The notes: a model not told the origin generated them from the sequence alone. A DNA stretch of 64,000 nucleotides from Bugula neritina (GCA_964035545.1 OZ037768.1:17357875-17421874), one strand, 5' to 3'. Positions 12,401 to 24,691 are shown, counted from the stretch's first letter. Translations and numbers: made by a program.

Positions 12401-15400
12401 TTGCCCTCTGGTAAGATTACCTTTGCACTACTGAGGTGTTCCTCATTCTATGGTGTAATAATGTGTATCGTAGAAAGATATGATGACCCAATTGGTTTTA
12501 CTGCTGCCACCACCTTCCATAGGTGCTGCTGAGACTAAGGTGGAGATAACTGGTGTATACCCTGACTATCACAGTGGCAAGTAAGTTTCGTTGCCTCTAT
12601 ATCCTAACTTATTTTCAACAGTATTTTTGTATTTCAATGATTCTACTTTTAGTCTGCAAAGCCTGGTAACCTGAGAATTGATTCAAGCTGAATACATATT
12701 TTATTCTAATGTTTTCTTCAGACGTTACGTTCAGCCAACAATATTTCTATAATCTGTGGTGTCAAAATCTGCATGGTGATGATTTGATTGTTACCAATTA
12801 TATTTGTAGTATGACTGATCTATACATATTAGTAAACATAGACGATTATGAGAAATTTTTATCCTATAAACTAGAATAGAATTTCCTCATTTTAATTGTA
12901 TAACCATTTCTTAATCTAAAATGTAAACTCAAATATTTCGTTGTAGTTTTAGAACTATCATTTTTTGGTATTAACTTGTTTGAATCGTGTGAAAATATGT
13001 ATTTTGGTTTTTGCATTCTTATTTATAAGTTATATTACAAATTGCCTGTATCAGTAATTCTCGGTGTATAAGAGGGGTCACTGCTTTGATATCTGTGGAG
13101 TTGCCTTTCCTATTATATAAGTAGTTGTTAAAAGTACCGATTCAAGCTTTGCCTGGTATAGTAAAATGATATGATCAGTTAACATGTAACTCCTCCTTGA
13201 AAGATTTTTTATAGCGTATTTTATTCACTGCATCTGATATTTTAGTATTTGTCTCTTACAAGATTCTAATCGGCAACTCTTTAGTATTGATGTGCAGCAT
13301 CTACATTTTCTCTACAGGTCAACAGTGTCTATATTTTCTGTATAGGTTAACACTGTCTACCTTCTCTCTACAGGTCAACAATGTTTACATTTTCTCTACA
13401 GGTTAACCGTGCTGTTCCTGGTTAAAGACTACACCTCACACAATCACTACTCAGTTAGAAATGGAACTGTAGTTGAAGATCAACTCAAACAGAAATTGCA
13501 GAAAGATAACGAGCTGCTGGGCTTCACAGTTTCTCAAATCGACACTGTTGGTTAGTTTATCTTCAAGTGAATAATTGTGCAGAGTTATACTAGTACTCAG
13601 TAGCTGCTGATGGGATTATTTCAACAAAAACATAATTAACTTTTTGTATTTTACTTACAAGTTGGAAATTTATTGGTACTAGTCTTTTATAAAGGAATAA
13701 CAACGGTCAACTGTGGCAATTGGAATTAAGATTATATGTTTTATTGATGTAGTTGAAAAAAATATTCATCTCTTTGAGATATTCGTTTTAAGTTTTAAGA
13801 TCTTTCAAAATATGAGATAAGTTTTGTTTACATGATTTCACTTACTATTAGCTCAGGTACCAAGGTCTTCTGATGTACACTTTTTATATAATTAAAGTTT
13901 GAGATTTACTAAATTCATCTTGTATAAAGATATGTTCATCAGGACACAAATTCTATGCTCCAGGAAGACACATATGTGTTGTGAATGGTTTACATAATCT
14001 TAAGCATTTTTTTCCTCCCGCATTGTATAATGTACTTTTAAGCATGCAAGATGCTATATTAGAATAAGTTAGTTTTAAGCTTCCTAATTAGAAAAAAAAT
14101 GTCATGAACTCTTTATTCTCCAACTCTGCAGCTTGGGTAGCATAATGTGATTTCAAACTGTATTGTAATTGTAACTGTTGTTGGTGATTATATAGTGTGT
14201 CAAAATGATTGTTCTGGACACGGGTATTGTGATCAATTCTCCAAGGAGTGCGTATGTGAACCTTTCTGGATGCCCAACTACGCTCGGGCCACCTGGCAGG
14301 GAGAAAGTAATTGTGGTAAGTTGAACCATTTACTTGTTACTTAGTTAAATCTAATACATTGTGTTTTATTTGTAAGATTTCTGATTAAAATGTTTAGTTT
14401 AAAATCTCAAAGTAAGATACAATTATACGTGCGATGTCTTCTCACAATTGCTATTTAACTCTAGCACTGATGTCAGTGTTTAACTTTTAAACTTATTTTA
14501 TACATAGCACAGGCATTTTATTCCCTGCCTGTAATAAAGTATTTTACATTAGAGTACCGTTTGTATCACTGCCATCATTAAATACATTTTCAGATTATTA
14601 TGTGATGTTGAAACAGTAGGATATTCTAAGTATGCAAACATGTAGCCTGATGAAGAAAATTCTGTGTGGGTTTGCATAGAGCAAGTGTTGTGTTGCTGTT
14701 TTAGATTGGAGTATACTCTACGTGGTGGTGATAACCATAGCCTCCTTGATTGCTCTCATGGCTATTATCTGGATGTGTGTCTGCTGTACTAGAAGGTGTG
14801 TATCTAACTCTTCATTTAACTCTATGAATAAATGACATGTGCATATAACATAATACGCAAGACATTGCATGTGCAAAGGAATGCGAAAGTTTATCGCTCA
14901 ATGCCCATGATTCTTTAACTTTCAATTATTGCCATTTTTGGTAACAAATATTCATGAAGATTTCACATTCCTTGTGTATCTGTTTCACTCACATCCTTTA
15001 TTGCCTTCTGATGTGGGTGAATTGTACATGTTATGTTATATGCACTGAAAACTGTACCAGGCATTTGCACTGTCTGTTACAGGCGTGTATATGCAATGTC
15101 TGATATTTCTGGTATAGTTGTTGTAGAATCGTTGTAATTCTTTGCAGGTTTACATTTCAATACAACTATAATAACAGGTTCGAGTCACTTCATTTTGTGC
15201 ATACATCAGTACTGTTATTGTTCTTCCTGTCAGTGTGTTTGTTTCACAGATATTAAATAGTGTTTATTGTAAACTGTAGTTATCTCCTCTGTACTACGGC
15301 CATGCTTCTACCAGCGCATGTACTTATGTGGTTGTCTCTGTTAGAATTATGTTATTGCATCATGCTGTGAAATAGATTTCTGTTTACAAATAGGATGTAA

Positions 15401-16837
15401 CATGATTATAAACATAGATTTTTAGCTTTAAGATTGAATGGTTCAGTGAGTTGTGGGTGGTTATAACATCTTGTAAAAGACTACTTTGGAGGAAATATAA
15501 TATATATCTACTAACCTTGCAATCTCTATCTTTTTACTGTTGTTTGTTTCATTCACAAATCGTTCTCTCTTGTCGCACATTAACATTTCAGATTTGGTCA
15601 CCCAGTTTTAACTTGTGATTGTAATTGGTAAGTGGCAACTGCTTTGCAAATATTCGATATTAGTTGTTGACATGTATGTAGATAGCCAAATGGCTATCTA
15701 CATACATGTCAACAACTAATATCGAATATTTGCAAAGCAGTTGCCACTTACCAATTTAATGTACAAACAAAAAATACTACAAAGTCTTATCAAGTAGTAC
15801 AGTTGATTATTGGGAAGAAAGTCATTTTACCTTCAAAAACTGTTAAGGTTTCAATTATGTGCATTTGATTTAATTCTAAATATAGGTTTTATAATTTATA
15901 TTGAGCTGTTAACTTGCAAAAGATGACAATTGCAGGTGTAAACGCTCAAGGGGGCGTAGGAAGCACACTTACAAGCTACTGCAAGACATTGAGCAAATGG
16001 AGAATGAGGAGAAATTAGCTAAGAAAAAACGTAAGACCACAGATTTTTAGTAATCTGTTGCTTCTATTTTCTTGTAGATATACGTGCATCAAAATTGATT
16101 CTGGTAACATTTGATTATTAAAACATGAAGTAACTGTATGTACTTTTTAAATGGTTTAGTTTTTCAAGTCAAGTGCCTAATTTGCAATTTCTCTACCTTA
16201 TGTTAGTTTTTATTACGTTTTAGTTGCAAGTATTCCTAGCGTTTGAATTGTACACAGTGCATGTTCCGCATTAATTTTATTTTTTATTTTCGATTTGAAA
16301 TTGAACTGTCAATTCTTACGTTGTATGCTACCTCTCCAATCTTACTTATCAACCATATTTGTGTTGGTAACCAAGTTTTGTACTAAACTTTCGTTTTGGT
16401 AATGGTAAATAACCATATTTTGACCTATCAAAAATAATATTCAAATAAATTTTGGATAGCTGTTGTTGTGCACTGAATAAAGCATATTTCCTGCTATGTA
16501 GATTTTTGGCAACTCAGCTTATTTGTCAACAAATAGATATTATTAGTACAAATCACTTATGGGGCTTGCAGGTTTCTAAATGCAGTTACTATTAAATATT
16601 TATGCATCTTACATAAAAAAGTGGTTCAGCAATGACTAAATATTTAGAATTGTGTTGTTGTTTGTAGGCAACAATATCACGGCAGGTTCAGGCAGCATAT
16701 TCCTCTCCGAGACAGATATGTCTAGCGAAGAAGATACCTTATTTGCTAATGGGGGTAAACTCAATAGCAACAATTTCAATAGTTCTACAGATAACTTTGT
16801 CAAAGCAAATAATTTAAAAAATAAACTGCGTGCCTAG
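3406..16837 (+). CDS. KIAA0319L: KIAA0319-like (PKD-repeat transmembrane) protein, 21 exons
   Basis: Exons: 3406-3448, 3959-4108, 4350-4523, 5472-5705, 6427-6519, 6786-6893, 6989-7089, 7383-7470, 7784-7873, 8780-8982, 9674-9832, 10255-10511, 10673-10821, 11311-11601, 12061-12131, 12474-12580, 13402-13550, 14196-14315, 14705-14795, 15936-16030, 16668-16837. They join in phase to 980 residues. Order: signal peptide (1-15), MANSC-type Cys domain (to 122), an EGF-like Cys module (123-200), a Ser/Thr/Pro linker, five PKD domains (232-713; PPVA starts and VTD strands visible), a conserved C-terminal region, a CxxxC Cys cluster (823-862), one membrane segment (about 863-890) and a basic then acidic tail. 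The family is a type I membrane protein of the secretory and endocytic pathway, studied for neuronal and trafficking roles. The motif before PKD1 and the start of PKD3 favour KIAA0319L over KIAA0319. The donor of exon 2 (GTCTGT) is weak; the other junctions are good. Confidence 0.93.
4150..4265 (-). repeat. tRNA-derived SINE fragment in intron 2
   Basis: Read on the minus strand, 4265-4211 starts GGGAGCAGC and contains a B-box-like GGGTTCAAATCCC, with the same spacing as the better preserved copy at 9259-9335. The tRNA-like half is partial, with no credible A box. It is probably a degraded copy of the same SINE family. Confidence 0.5.
8397..8750. repeat. Fold-back MITE with long imperfect inverted repeats
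   Basis: The outer 75 or so bases at each end are reverse complements at roughly 85 percent identity. The left arm begins CGTTTTACTTAATTTTTTAG and the right arm ends CTAAATTAAGTAAAATGA. The centre has no coding capacity. It lies in the intron before the exon at 8780, only about 30 bases from the splice acceptor. A single-arm relative lies at 19910-19976. Confidence 0.65.
9155..9335 (-). repeat. tRNA-derived SINE
   Basis: On the minus strand, 9335-9259 reads as a tRNA-like unit with an A-box-like TGGTCTAGGGGTTAGAGC and a B-box GGGTTCGAGCCC. It is followed by a body that includes the complement of GGATGTCCTTCCTAACATCA. This is the usual order of a SINE, a pol III promoter head and then an unrelated body. 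The anticodon arm does not fold well, so it is not a functional tRNA gene. Confidence 0.65.
11690..11885. repeat. Inverted repeat built of GGTAAxAATGGCACA subunits
   Basis: Direct subrepeats close to GGTAATAATGGCACA fill the left half, and their reverse complements fill the right half. The whole can fold back on itself around 11790. It lies in the intron after the PKD5 exon. The same subunits reappear, without the inverted half, at 62390-62465. It looks like a small non-autonomous element. The open frames through it are by-products of the repeat. Confidence 0.6.
13290..13401 (+). repeat. Four 28-bp tandem copies of a splice-acceptor region
   Basis: A unit close to TCTACATTTTCTCTACAGGT is repeated with a period of exactly 28 bases. 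The AG dinucleotides fall at 13317, 13345, 13373 and 13401. The last AG is the acceptor of the exon that starts at 13402. The upstream copies duplicate the pyrimidine tract and acceptor. Using them would shift the frame (28 or 56 bases) or bring in a stop codon (84 bases). Confidence 0.7.
15623..15756. repeat. Perfect 66-bp palindrome with a 2-base spacer
   Basis: Bases 15623-15688 are the exact reverse complement of 15691-15756, separated only by AA. The element sits in an intron of the KIAA0319-like gene. I see no transposon ends and no coding content. Confidence 0.9.
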
Positions 16838-17519
16838 TGCAAAATAAGTGCATTGTGATTGCAGTAATCTCTTTGTACCATTCCATTATAAATATTTTTG
16901 ATTCTTCATTGACATAATGTCTATCTGTTGTAGTTTGCATTATATTTTAGTATCATTGTATTGTATGTTTAATGCCTGTTATTTTTTAAACATAATGAAA
17001 ATGATATTCTGAAAAAAAATGTAATCAAAAGATTTTCTAGTCATATTTATATTAACAATCTAATTTTTCCAAAATAAGCTAATAAACTAACTTTTATTAT
17101 ATAAAATTAATAATAAAAATAACAAGGTTATGCAGATAAAAATATTTAAATGATGAAAAATAGAGTGCAATAATAACAGTTGATGTAGTTGTATAAAATT
17201 TAATCAAACAAATACTAAAAACATGTAATAAATAATGTATTGCCAAGATTAACTTGTTAAATTAGAACTGGAGTTACCACAGTTACACACATCTTACAAG
17301 AAATTAGATGCATTTAATAAATATAAATAGTTTCAAGTATACATGCAATAATAACCTATGCATATGGTGGTGTTTGATTTCTAGTGACAAACCTCCTATA
17401 GCTTGCCTTATTATACCAGTATAGTTTCTTTCAATATAATTTAATTGGCTGTTGCAGCTCCAAAATAATATCTTTGCATACATGTTTGAATAGGAAAATA
17501 TTTCTATTGATTGTATAGA
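16838..17519. other. Shared 3' flank of two convergent genes
   Basis: No gene is visible. AATAAA on the plus strand at 17081-17086 could end the KIAA0319-like transcript. TTTATT at 17093-17098, which is AATAAA on the minus strand, could end the DNAJC12 transcript. If both are used, the two 3' UTRs would overlap slightly. Confidence 0.45.
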
Positions 17520-19501
17520 TCACACCTCATAGTTTCTGAATTTACGAAGAAGGTCATTTCCTTGATGTCTTTCCCAAACAATGTTCCCCATTACATATGA
17601 GGGGGCAGGTTTTGATGCTGGTAACTGCTCTGACGATTGTGTTTCCGTTTCTGGTGCAATCATTGGTTTAGTTTTTGGTTTTGATGCCCAGTGCATAGTC
17701 TGAAATTGCAAGAGAATCAGATTACTGTCCGCCATTAATATTCAAAATCATTATTATAATACAACTTTTAGCAGTGCTGTTAATACACAGTTACTAATAA
17801 TGCTAGTTGAATCACAGCTTATGTTAGGCCAAAATATAAGTTATAAATAGTAAATGTCAGCACATCGTGAACACATTCAATCAACAAGCAAAGATGGAAT
17901 ATAAAATATATAATAAACTTACAGCACGAGTTGATTCACCAAGTTCTTTCCATTTGTTATATGATACAGCCATTCCACTTCTGCGCCATCTATCATATTC
18001 CTCTCGTTTTATTGGATCGGTGAGGACATCTCTAGCGACTTGCAGCTTTTTAAACAACTCTCCTAATAATGACAACAAAATGTAAATAATAGATCATTTG
18101 CACATGCCGATAAGGAATTTGTGGCTATTGTATTAAATTATGTTGTAAATGAAAATACAAAAAACCTCAAATTTAAAGTTTTAAGCTATTGGTCACGACA
18201 ACAAGAAAATCAATGTAACATTAACTGTGCTCCCTACCTGCATGGTGCTGGTTATCGAGATTTTTATCAGGATGGTTTTTTATGGCTTTTAATCTGAACT
18301 CTGTATTGATCTGTTCGACCTGTGTGAGTAATCCAGGAAGTTGTACAAGAAGTATAACACACTGGTTCTTGAAGTTGAAACAAAGAGAGCTGATAGGAGT
18401 AAAATAAACTCAATACCTGTCATTATGGTACTCAAAAATGAAAGGAAATAGAGAAAATTACAAAAAGGTTATAATTATTCATAAAAACACACTAACATAA
18501 AATTGGCTACCAACAATCAAACTAAATGCTGCTTTGAGATAAGATATTTGTAGTCAATGTTGCTATTGTCTCTTGTATAGTAATAATGATAATAATAACA
18601 ATAACCAAATTAGGCCTTCTTCAATGAAACACTAGTTTATTAAAAAAGTAGCCACAAATTTATGGCATACTAAGAAAATAATTTTGTTTGTTGTTGAAAT
18701 CACTGTGAGAACCTGATGAAGGCTTTTAGGATCATGACCTTCTGTCCTGAACCACGCAAGCAACATGACCAAGCTTAACTAAATGCTCTATCTAAGTGCA
18801 TTAATGGTTATTGTAGAAATGGAACCACCAGCCTAACACAGCATGCGCCACGTTAGACAAGAAAAACTTCAATTCACCAGACCACGACTATTAAATGTCA
18901 GATAGTTTTAAAAAACTCAATTTTGAAAAAATTCCAATGAAACAATGTAACCTACAAACTAGTCAAGCTAACAAAACTCATGTGAAAATAAATCATAACT
19001 AGTCCGATTCAAATTGACAAATAGCAGACAAGTTTTTTGTGACAGGTTGCGACAAAAAAGTGTAAGTAATTGCAACACACCCAATGTTAGTTAAATAAAA
19101 GGGTTCCTGTCGTTTCATACACGAGTAGTTTCGTAGACAAGATGGTCGTTACTTACACAAATTGGTGTACACAAAATGAATAACGAATTAACCTCAAACC
19201 CTAAACCTAAATAAATATTAAAAAATATGTATTCTAGTTAATTTATATTGATTTGCACAAAACTACAGGAAAAAGTAGGTATGACCTGCACCCAGGTATG
19301 AAACAACCTGTGTACCAGGTGAACTGCACCCAAATAAAAGCAGGGATAGATGCAGTAGCAAAATATACATATGATTAGGATTGGGCTATATGGCATTGAA
19401 TCATTGATACAACCACTTACATTTGATGTTTCATGGCAACCTAAAATGCTGTAGTAATCTTCATCTTCACAAGGTTCGTAAGACAAAATTGAATCAACCA
19501 T
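17520..19501 (-). CDS. DNAJC12: DnaJ homolog subfamily C member 12
   Basis: Minus-strand exons 19501-19421, 18319-18238, 18062-17923 and 17699-17520 join in phase to 160 residues. An N-terminal J domain (about residues 15-80) carries the HPD tripeptide at 43-45, followed by the helix ending in EEYDRWRRSGM. The last twelve residues, NDLLRKFRNYEV, are the hallmark C-terminal end of DNAJC12. The family acts in the cytosol as an Hsp70 co-chaperone; in vertebrates it assists aromatic amino-acid hydroxylases. The product is shorter than the vertebrate protein (about 198 residues), mainly in the linker between J domain and tail. The start codon is the first ATG of the first exon and gives the expected short leader before the J domain. 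The gene is convergent with the KIAA0319-like gene. Confidence 0.95.
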
Positions 19502-20214
19502 TCTGACCAGTATAACTATAATGATATAATTGAATGCTTACTAAAACAATTTATAATGGGTCAGTTTACTTCATTTAGTACACACCAGCAAATTATGACC
19601 TAACATTAAAGTTTGCTCCAAATCCATTGAAATTTACTATACATGGTATTTTTATGTGCTGGTTTTAATTACGCATAACAGCAAAGGCTGGGAGGGGATT
19701 CCCCAGCATTAAAGCACAGGTCATTGTCATATGCACTTAATATTCTATATGCACGGACCGTTACGAAAAAACCGTAACGGTCCGTAACCAAAACTAGCTG
19801 AATAATTAGGGAAAACGTGGGAAATGAAACAAAATTAAAAAGAACTTTGATTATTTAGGTGTATTTATTGGTGCTTAACTAGTTTTGGCCAAAAAACCAT
19901 GCTCATTACCAGCTAAATTGTGAAAAATAGCTAAAAACTGAAGATTTCGAGTGTGTACTAAATTAAGTAAAATGACCTTAATAATCAATAACAAATTTAT
20001 CAATTAAAAGTTTAAATCTATAGGCTTAACTATATTAAAACAATATTATTATAGACATTAATGTATTTATTGATATTTATAACATAAATATACAAATGGT
20101 GAAATGACTAGATGTTATTTTCGTTAAACAACTTGAACTTAACTCAGAAGTTTACCCAAGTTTTACTAAAAAAGAAAACAAAATAATTCAAACTATAATT
20201 ATTTCACTCTTCAC
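19502..20214. other. 5' flank of DNAJC12 with a short hairpin and a MITE arm
   Basis: No gene is seen. 19754-19765 (CGGACCGTTACG) is the perfect complement of 19773-19784, with a 7-base loop. 19910-19976 is a single arm of the MITE family described at 8397-8750, here starting near AGCTAAATTGTG and ending AAGTAAAATGAC. Confidence 0.5.
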
Positions 20215-21100
20215 TCAATATCACTATGATTATTAGTATTAATCTTACTATTGTCTATTGCTATTAGACTTAGTACTACTACTACTATTACTACTACCAC
20301 TAGTATTTACTAGTATTACTACAAGTACAAGTATAACATTATAAAAATTTAAGAAAATGCAAAATTTGTGTTTTCGACTTCAACTTGAAGGGACGGGTCA
20401 GTTTTTCTCAACTTTGGATCCAGACCAATTTTGATTTCTTAGCCGAACGTAGGAAACAGAGAAAATTAAATTTTTATGCTAGGGCAATAAAGCGGTATTG
20501 AGGTTCCTCAATTTAATACAATTGAATGACAATAACACCAGACATGGATCTAACCTATTTATTCCACAAATCAAAACTAATGCCTATATTATTATTATCA
20601 TCATTATTATTATCTATATTTACTCTTTTTGGCCACGAAAAACCCGCAAGATGTGAAATGAAATTTCGCAGTCTTGAGTTTTCAACATATTTACCTTCCA
20701 TAAAAGGTTTCAGTGGGAAAAATTGATTTAATTAGTAATAGTATTGCTGTTAGAAAAACCAACGGTAACTGTAAATGTAACTGTGACAGTTGAGTTTCAT
20801 CCTGATCTTGATCAACCCAAACCGATATGAATACCTATAAGTGAAAATCAGTATGAAAATCTAATTCTAACTCAGAGTTAGTAGCACTAAGTCTAACGTC
20901 CAACAATAACTGCTGCTACTGTTACTGTTAGAGTTTCAGGTTTAAATTGAAAATCGAAATAAATTTTACAAACTAGTAATTCACTAAATTACTAACAGTA
21001 ACTAGTAACTACTAGTACTAGTAATACTATAGTAATATTACTATTAGTATCAGTATGACTATTACTAATACTAATAGTATTACTATAGTATTAGTATTAC
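20215..21100. repeat. Simple-sequence island 2 (TACTAT/AGTATT type)
   Basis: TACTA/TAGTA phrases dominate at 20220-20345 and 20980-21098. Between them is AT-rich unique-looking sequence without a gene. The retrotransposon fragment at 21101 starts directly against the second TACTAT block. Confidence 0.55.
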
Positions 21101-22935
21101 ACAAACAGAATATATCGTCCACTAAAAAGAGGGAACTCAAAGCCTTTCTTCAAACTGCTTAAAGCAGACAAAAACAAAAGACAAGAGCTATTGGTACTGA
21201 AGGACGATCAAAATATAGTGACGGGAGATCCTGTCCAATGCGCTGAGTTGTTGAACACTTTTTTCCAGAGTCAGTTCCAGCTGGGCTTTATGGCAGAAGA
21301 CTTCTCAAGGATCGAAACCGATGCCCAAGATTCTAGTGATGTTACACCAGAAGGGGTTGCCAAACTTATCCAAAATTTGCCAAATGGAAAATCGCCAGGA
21401 CCTGATGGAATTCGAAAGCCTGACATGCTCATAGACTTGGAGGGTACTGCAAGATGTCTCGCTCTGATCTACAAAAGTTCCTTAGACACAGGTAAACTGC
21501 CAAAACAGTGGAAACTTGCAAATGTCACACCAATACATAAAGGCGGGGACAGTGAATCTCCAAACAACTTTAGGCCCGTATCCCTGACAAGTATTCCCTG
21601 TAAAATGATGGAGCACATCGTGCTTCATCACCTCAATGAAAAGCTTGACAGTGTGCTTCACCATCGACAGCATGGTTTTAGGAAAGGACTGTCCTGCCAA
21701 ACTCAACTGTGTGTTACCTACCATGACCTAGTAAAAGCAGCCAATGAAGGACATACTACCCATGCAGTAGTTATGGATTTCAAAAAGGCTTTTGACAAGG
21801 TACCTCACCTTATGTTGCTCCAAAAATTACAAGAGATACCGGGTATAAATGGATACCTCCTTAACTGGATACTCGATTTTCTTTCCGACCGACAGCAGTC
21901 TGTTGTACTTAGAGGGGCAAGCTCTCAAAATTGCCGAGTAACCTCAGGAGTGCCGCAGGGATCTGTGCTAGGCCCAATTCTGTTTTTGTGTTTTATAAAT
22001 GATCTTCCTGATTTGTTGTCATGTAAAGTCAGCCTCTATGCTGATGACACTCTACTTTACCAAACTGTGAACACCACTAAGGATGTAGAACTATTCCAAA
22101 CTAACATTAACGCTGTATGAGTGGTCTCTAAAATGGAAAATGCCCTTCAATGAACAGAAATGCCAAGCAATTAATTTTGGTAAGGTAACCCCTATATCAC
22201 ACTACAAACTCGGTACCACATGCCTTGCGTGGGTACAAAGCACTAAATACCTTGGGGTAACCATCCAGTCAAACCTAAATTTTGATCAACACATAAATAA
22301 CAAGTGTACCAAGTCCCGGAAAATTCTTGGCGGCATCAAGCACTTGATGTATGATGCCCCAAAAGATGCTAAGCTATTGGCTTATAAAAGTCTATGTAGG
22401 CCTATACTCGATTATGCGGATGTGGTTTGGGATCCTGCGGCTAGGAGTAAAGTGCATGATATAGAGCTGGTCCAGAACAGTGCCATACGATTTATAAGCA
22501 ATATGAAGGGACGTGCTGACAGTGTTTCTGAGGCGAGGGATGAGTTAGGACTCCGGTCGCTGGAAGACAGACGAAAAAATCATCGACTGTGTTTGCTGAC
22601 CCGAATTCTTTAAAATGAGGATCAACACCAATCTCTATCCAGAGCCTATGACGAAATAATTGAAGGCAGGGAACTTGTAACTGTAACCACTCGAGCGGCT
22701 GCCAGAGGAGAGTTTATCTCTATATCATCTAGGAAAAACTTATTCCACACTAGTTTTCTACCACGAACAATTCGTGAAATGCGCGGAGAATATAATAACT
22801 AATTACAAAACAGCAAATGCTGTAACTAGTGCTAACCCTGGTCCACTGTAAGTTTTCACTAGAGGCTTCCCTATAGACTTTCCAGTTGCTGCGGAAGTCC
22901 TACCTCAACTGAGGTAATAAACTGAGGTAATTACA
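21101..22935 (+). mobile_element. 5'-truncated non-LTR retrotransposon, CR1/Jockey-like reverse transcriptase, dead
   Basis: The frame runs from about 21101 to 22803 and lacks the endonuclease. RT blocks are in order: NNFRPVSLTSIPCKMMEHIV, HGFRKGLSCQTQL, MDFKKAFDKVPH, SGVPQGSVLGPILF and the catalytic YADD at about 22039. After the thumb comes the C-terminal NLFHTSFLPRTIRE region. It is broken twice: a frameshift near 22110 and an in-frame stop at 22611-22613. The 3' end carries two copies of AACTGAGGTAAT 13 bases apart (22907 and 22920), like the short terminal repeats of CR1-type LINEs. It sits between two simple-sequence islands. Confidence 0.88.
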
Positions 22936-24480
22936 GTATTAGATTTAGTATTACTATTACTATTAGTACTAGTAGTATTTATTAGTCTTAGTGAAATATT
23001 ACTAGTAGTAACTAACTACATTTAATTTTAAAAATTATAGTTTGAATTTCAGTTTTCACTTTCAGGCTTTACTTTTATTTTTAGCCTTTTAAATTTAGGC
23101 ATGAGTTTCAAGTTGAAGTTTCATATCTTTTTAGTTTTTTATTTTATCAACTTTCGATGAACTAGAATATAATATTAATTATAATATAATAATAATGATA
23201 ATCACTTTTATTGAAAATCAAAACATTGATTTTCAATGAACAATGAATTTAAAAAATGATAGAACTATTAGTATTTTAAGAACACAAAGATGACTATAAC
23301 TATAAGTATATCAGTTTCAGTTTGAGTATGAGTATCAGTTTGAGTATGGAATACGAATAACATCAGCGCGGTTTTAGTAATCCGCGTGACGCAAAGGGTT
23401 AAAGGGCATATAATATTATAATAATATTAGATGTTAGAAGCCGTGGGCCAGTTGAATGTGATCCTATTGAGACCCGCTATGGTCGTAATATTTGGAAGCT
23501 ACGCGTCTTCCGAACAGTTGAAGATGGGTCAAAATGTCTAGAGCCGTAGTGTCTTAGTTATCGCAGTTGCATCTCTTGTTTCAGTTATTTCGATGTCACA
23601 TAGTGATAATCACAATCATATTGAATTTGATACTCGATAGTCATGCTGATACTCATAGTCATGGTGATCAATTTTGGTTAATAATACTTTTAATAAAAGT
23701 ATAATCACAATGCGAAGTGATCATAGTTTTAATTGCGGCAAATGAGAGTGGTGATCTATTTATCTGTGGCTTTATAATAATAATTATTAATTTATTCACT
23801 TTTAGTTTTAGTTTTACTTTTAGTTTTACTTTTACTAAATTAATTTACCTTTATCCCACTTTTCTTGACGTGAAAGAGTGGGCTAAGGGAGAAAGCCAGT
23901 GGTTTATTTAACCCCAATAATGTAGCATGCAAAGCCAAATGTATCACTATCTTATGAGTATCTATAATTTATAATTATATATTTTTATTAAAATACTTGG
24001 TACTGACTACTGAGAGTGAGACAATTTGAATTTCTATTTTCACTTGGTTTGATTAAGATTGCATTTCAATTTGAATTTGCCTTTGTCTTTGCAGTTTCAG
24101 TTTGTTATACACGGGGAGGGGTGCTCACACTTTGTTTGATGATTTAATTTAAACTGCGAAACTTGCTCAAAAGTCATACCCGGACCGTAGTCTGTAGTCA
24201 GTAGACCGTAGTGAGTTTTAGTTTTTTGATAGTAATGTTGATTGCCATGGTGATGGGTACGTTATTTCACCTATTGTTGATGTTTAGTCTAATTTTAAAG
24301 CATCAGACTAATGGTGATCATTATCATTATGATTATATTTGATAATTTGATAATGATCTTGATTATTATTATGGTAAAGGTAAAATACAATCTGACTTTG
24401 AGTTAGTCAATGACAATCACAGTATGAATGTGAGTGCGTGGACTTGGAGATGGTGATGCACTTGCTTTCATATCCACAAT
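22936..24480. repeat. Simple-sequence island 3 and AT-rich flank
   Basis: TATTACTAT, AGTATGAGTATCAG and GATACTCATAGTCATGGTGAT phrases recur at 22940-23010, 23290-23350 and 23590-23680, with AT-rich sequence in between. I see no gene. The 200 bases before the COPS6 start have no recognisable TATA box. Confidence 0.5.
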
Positions 24481-24691
24481 GACAATCACCAACTGAGTTT
24501 ATATAAGTATAAAAACTAAAAGTGGTAGCCGTTGGGTACTGATATCACTTTAGATCCACAACTTCTGGCTCTAACTAAGTAAATTCAGAAAATGTCAAAT
24601 TAGTTTCTCTATCTTTAATCTTTTCCTTAGCATCTAGTTTTCTAATATAGGCTTTAGGATTAACTAACACCGAATTGATAAAGCTCGGATA

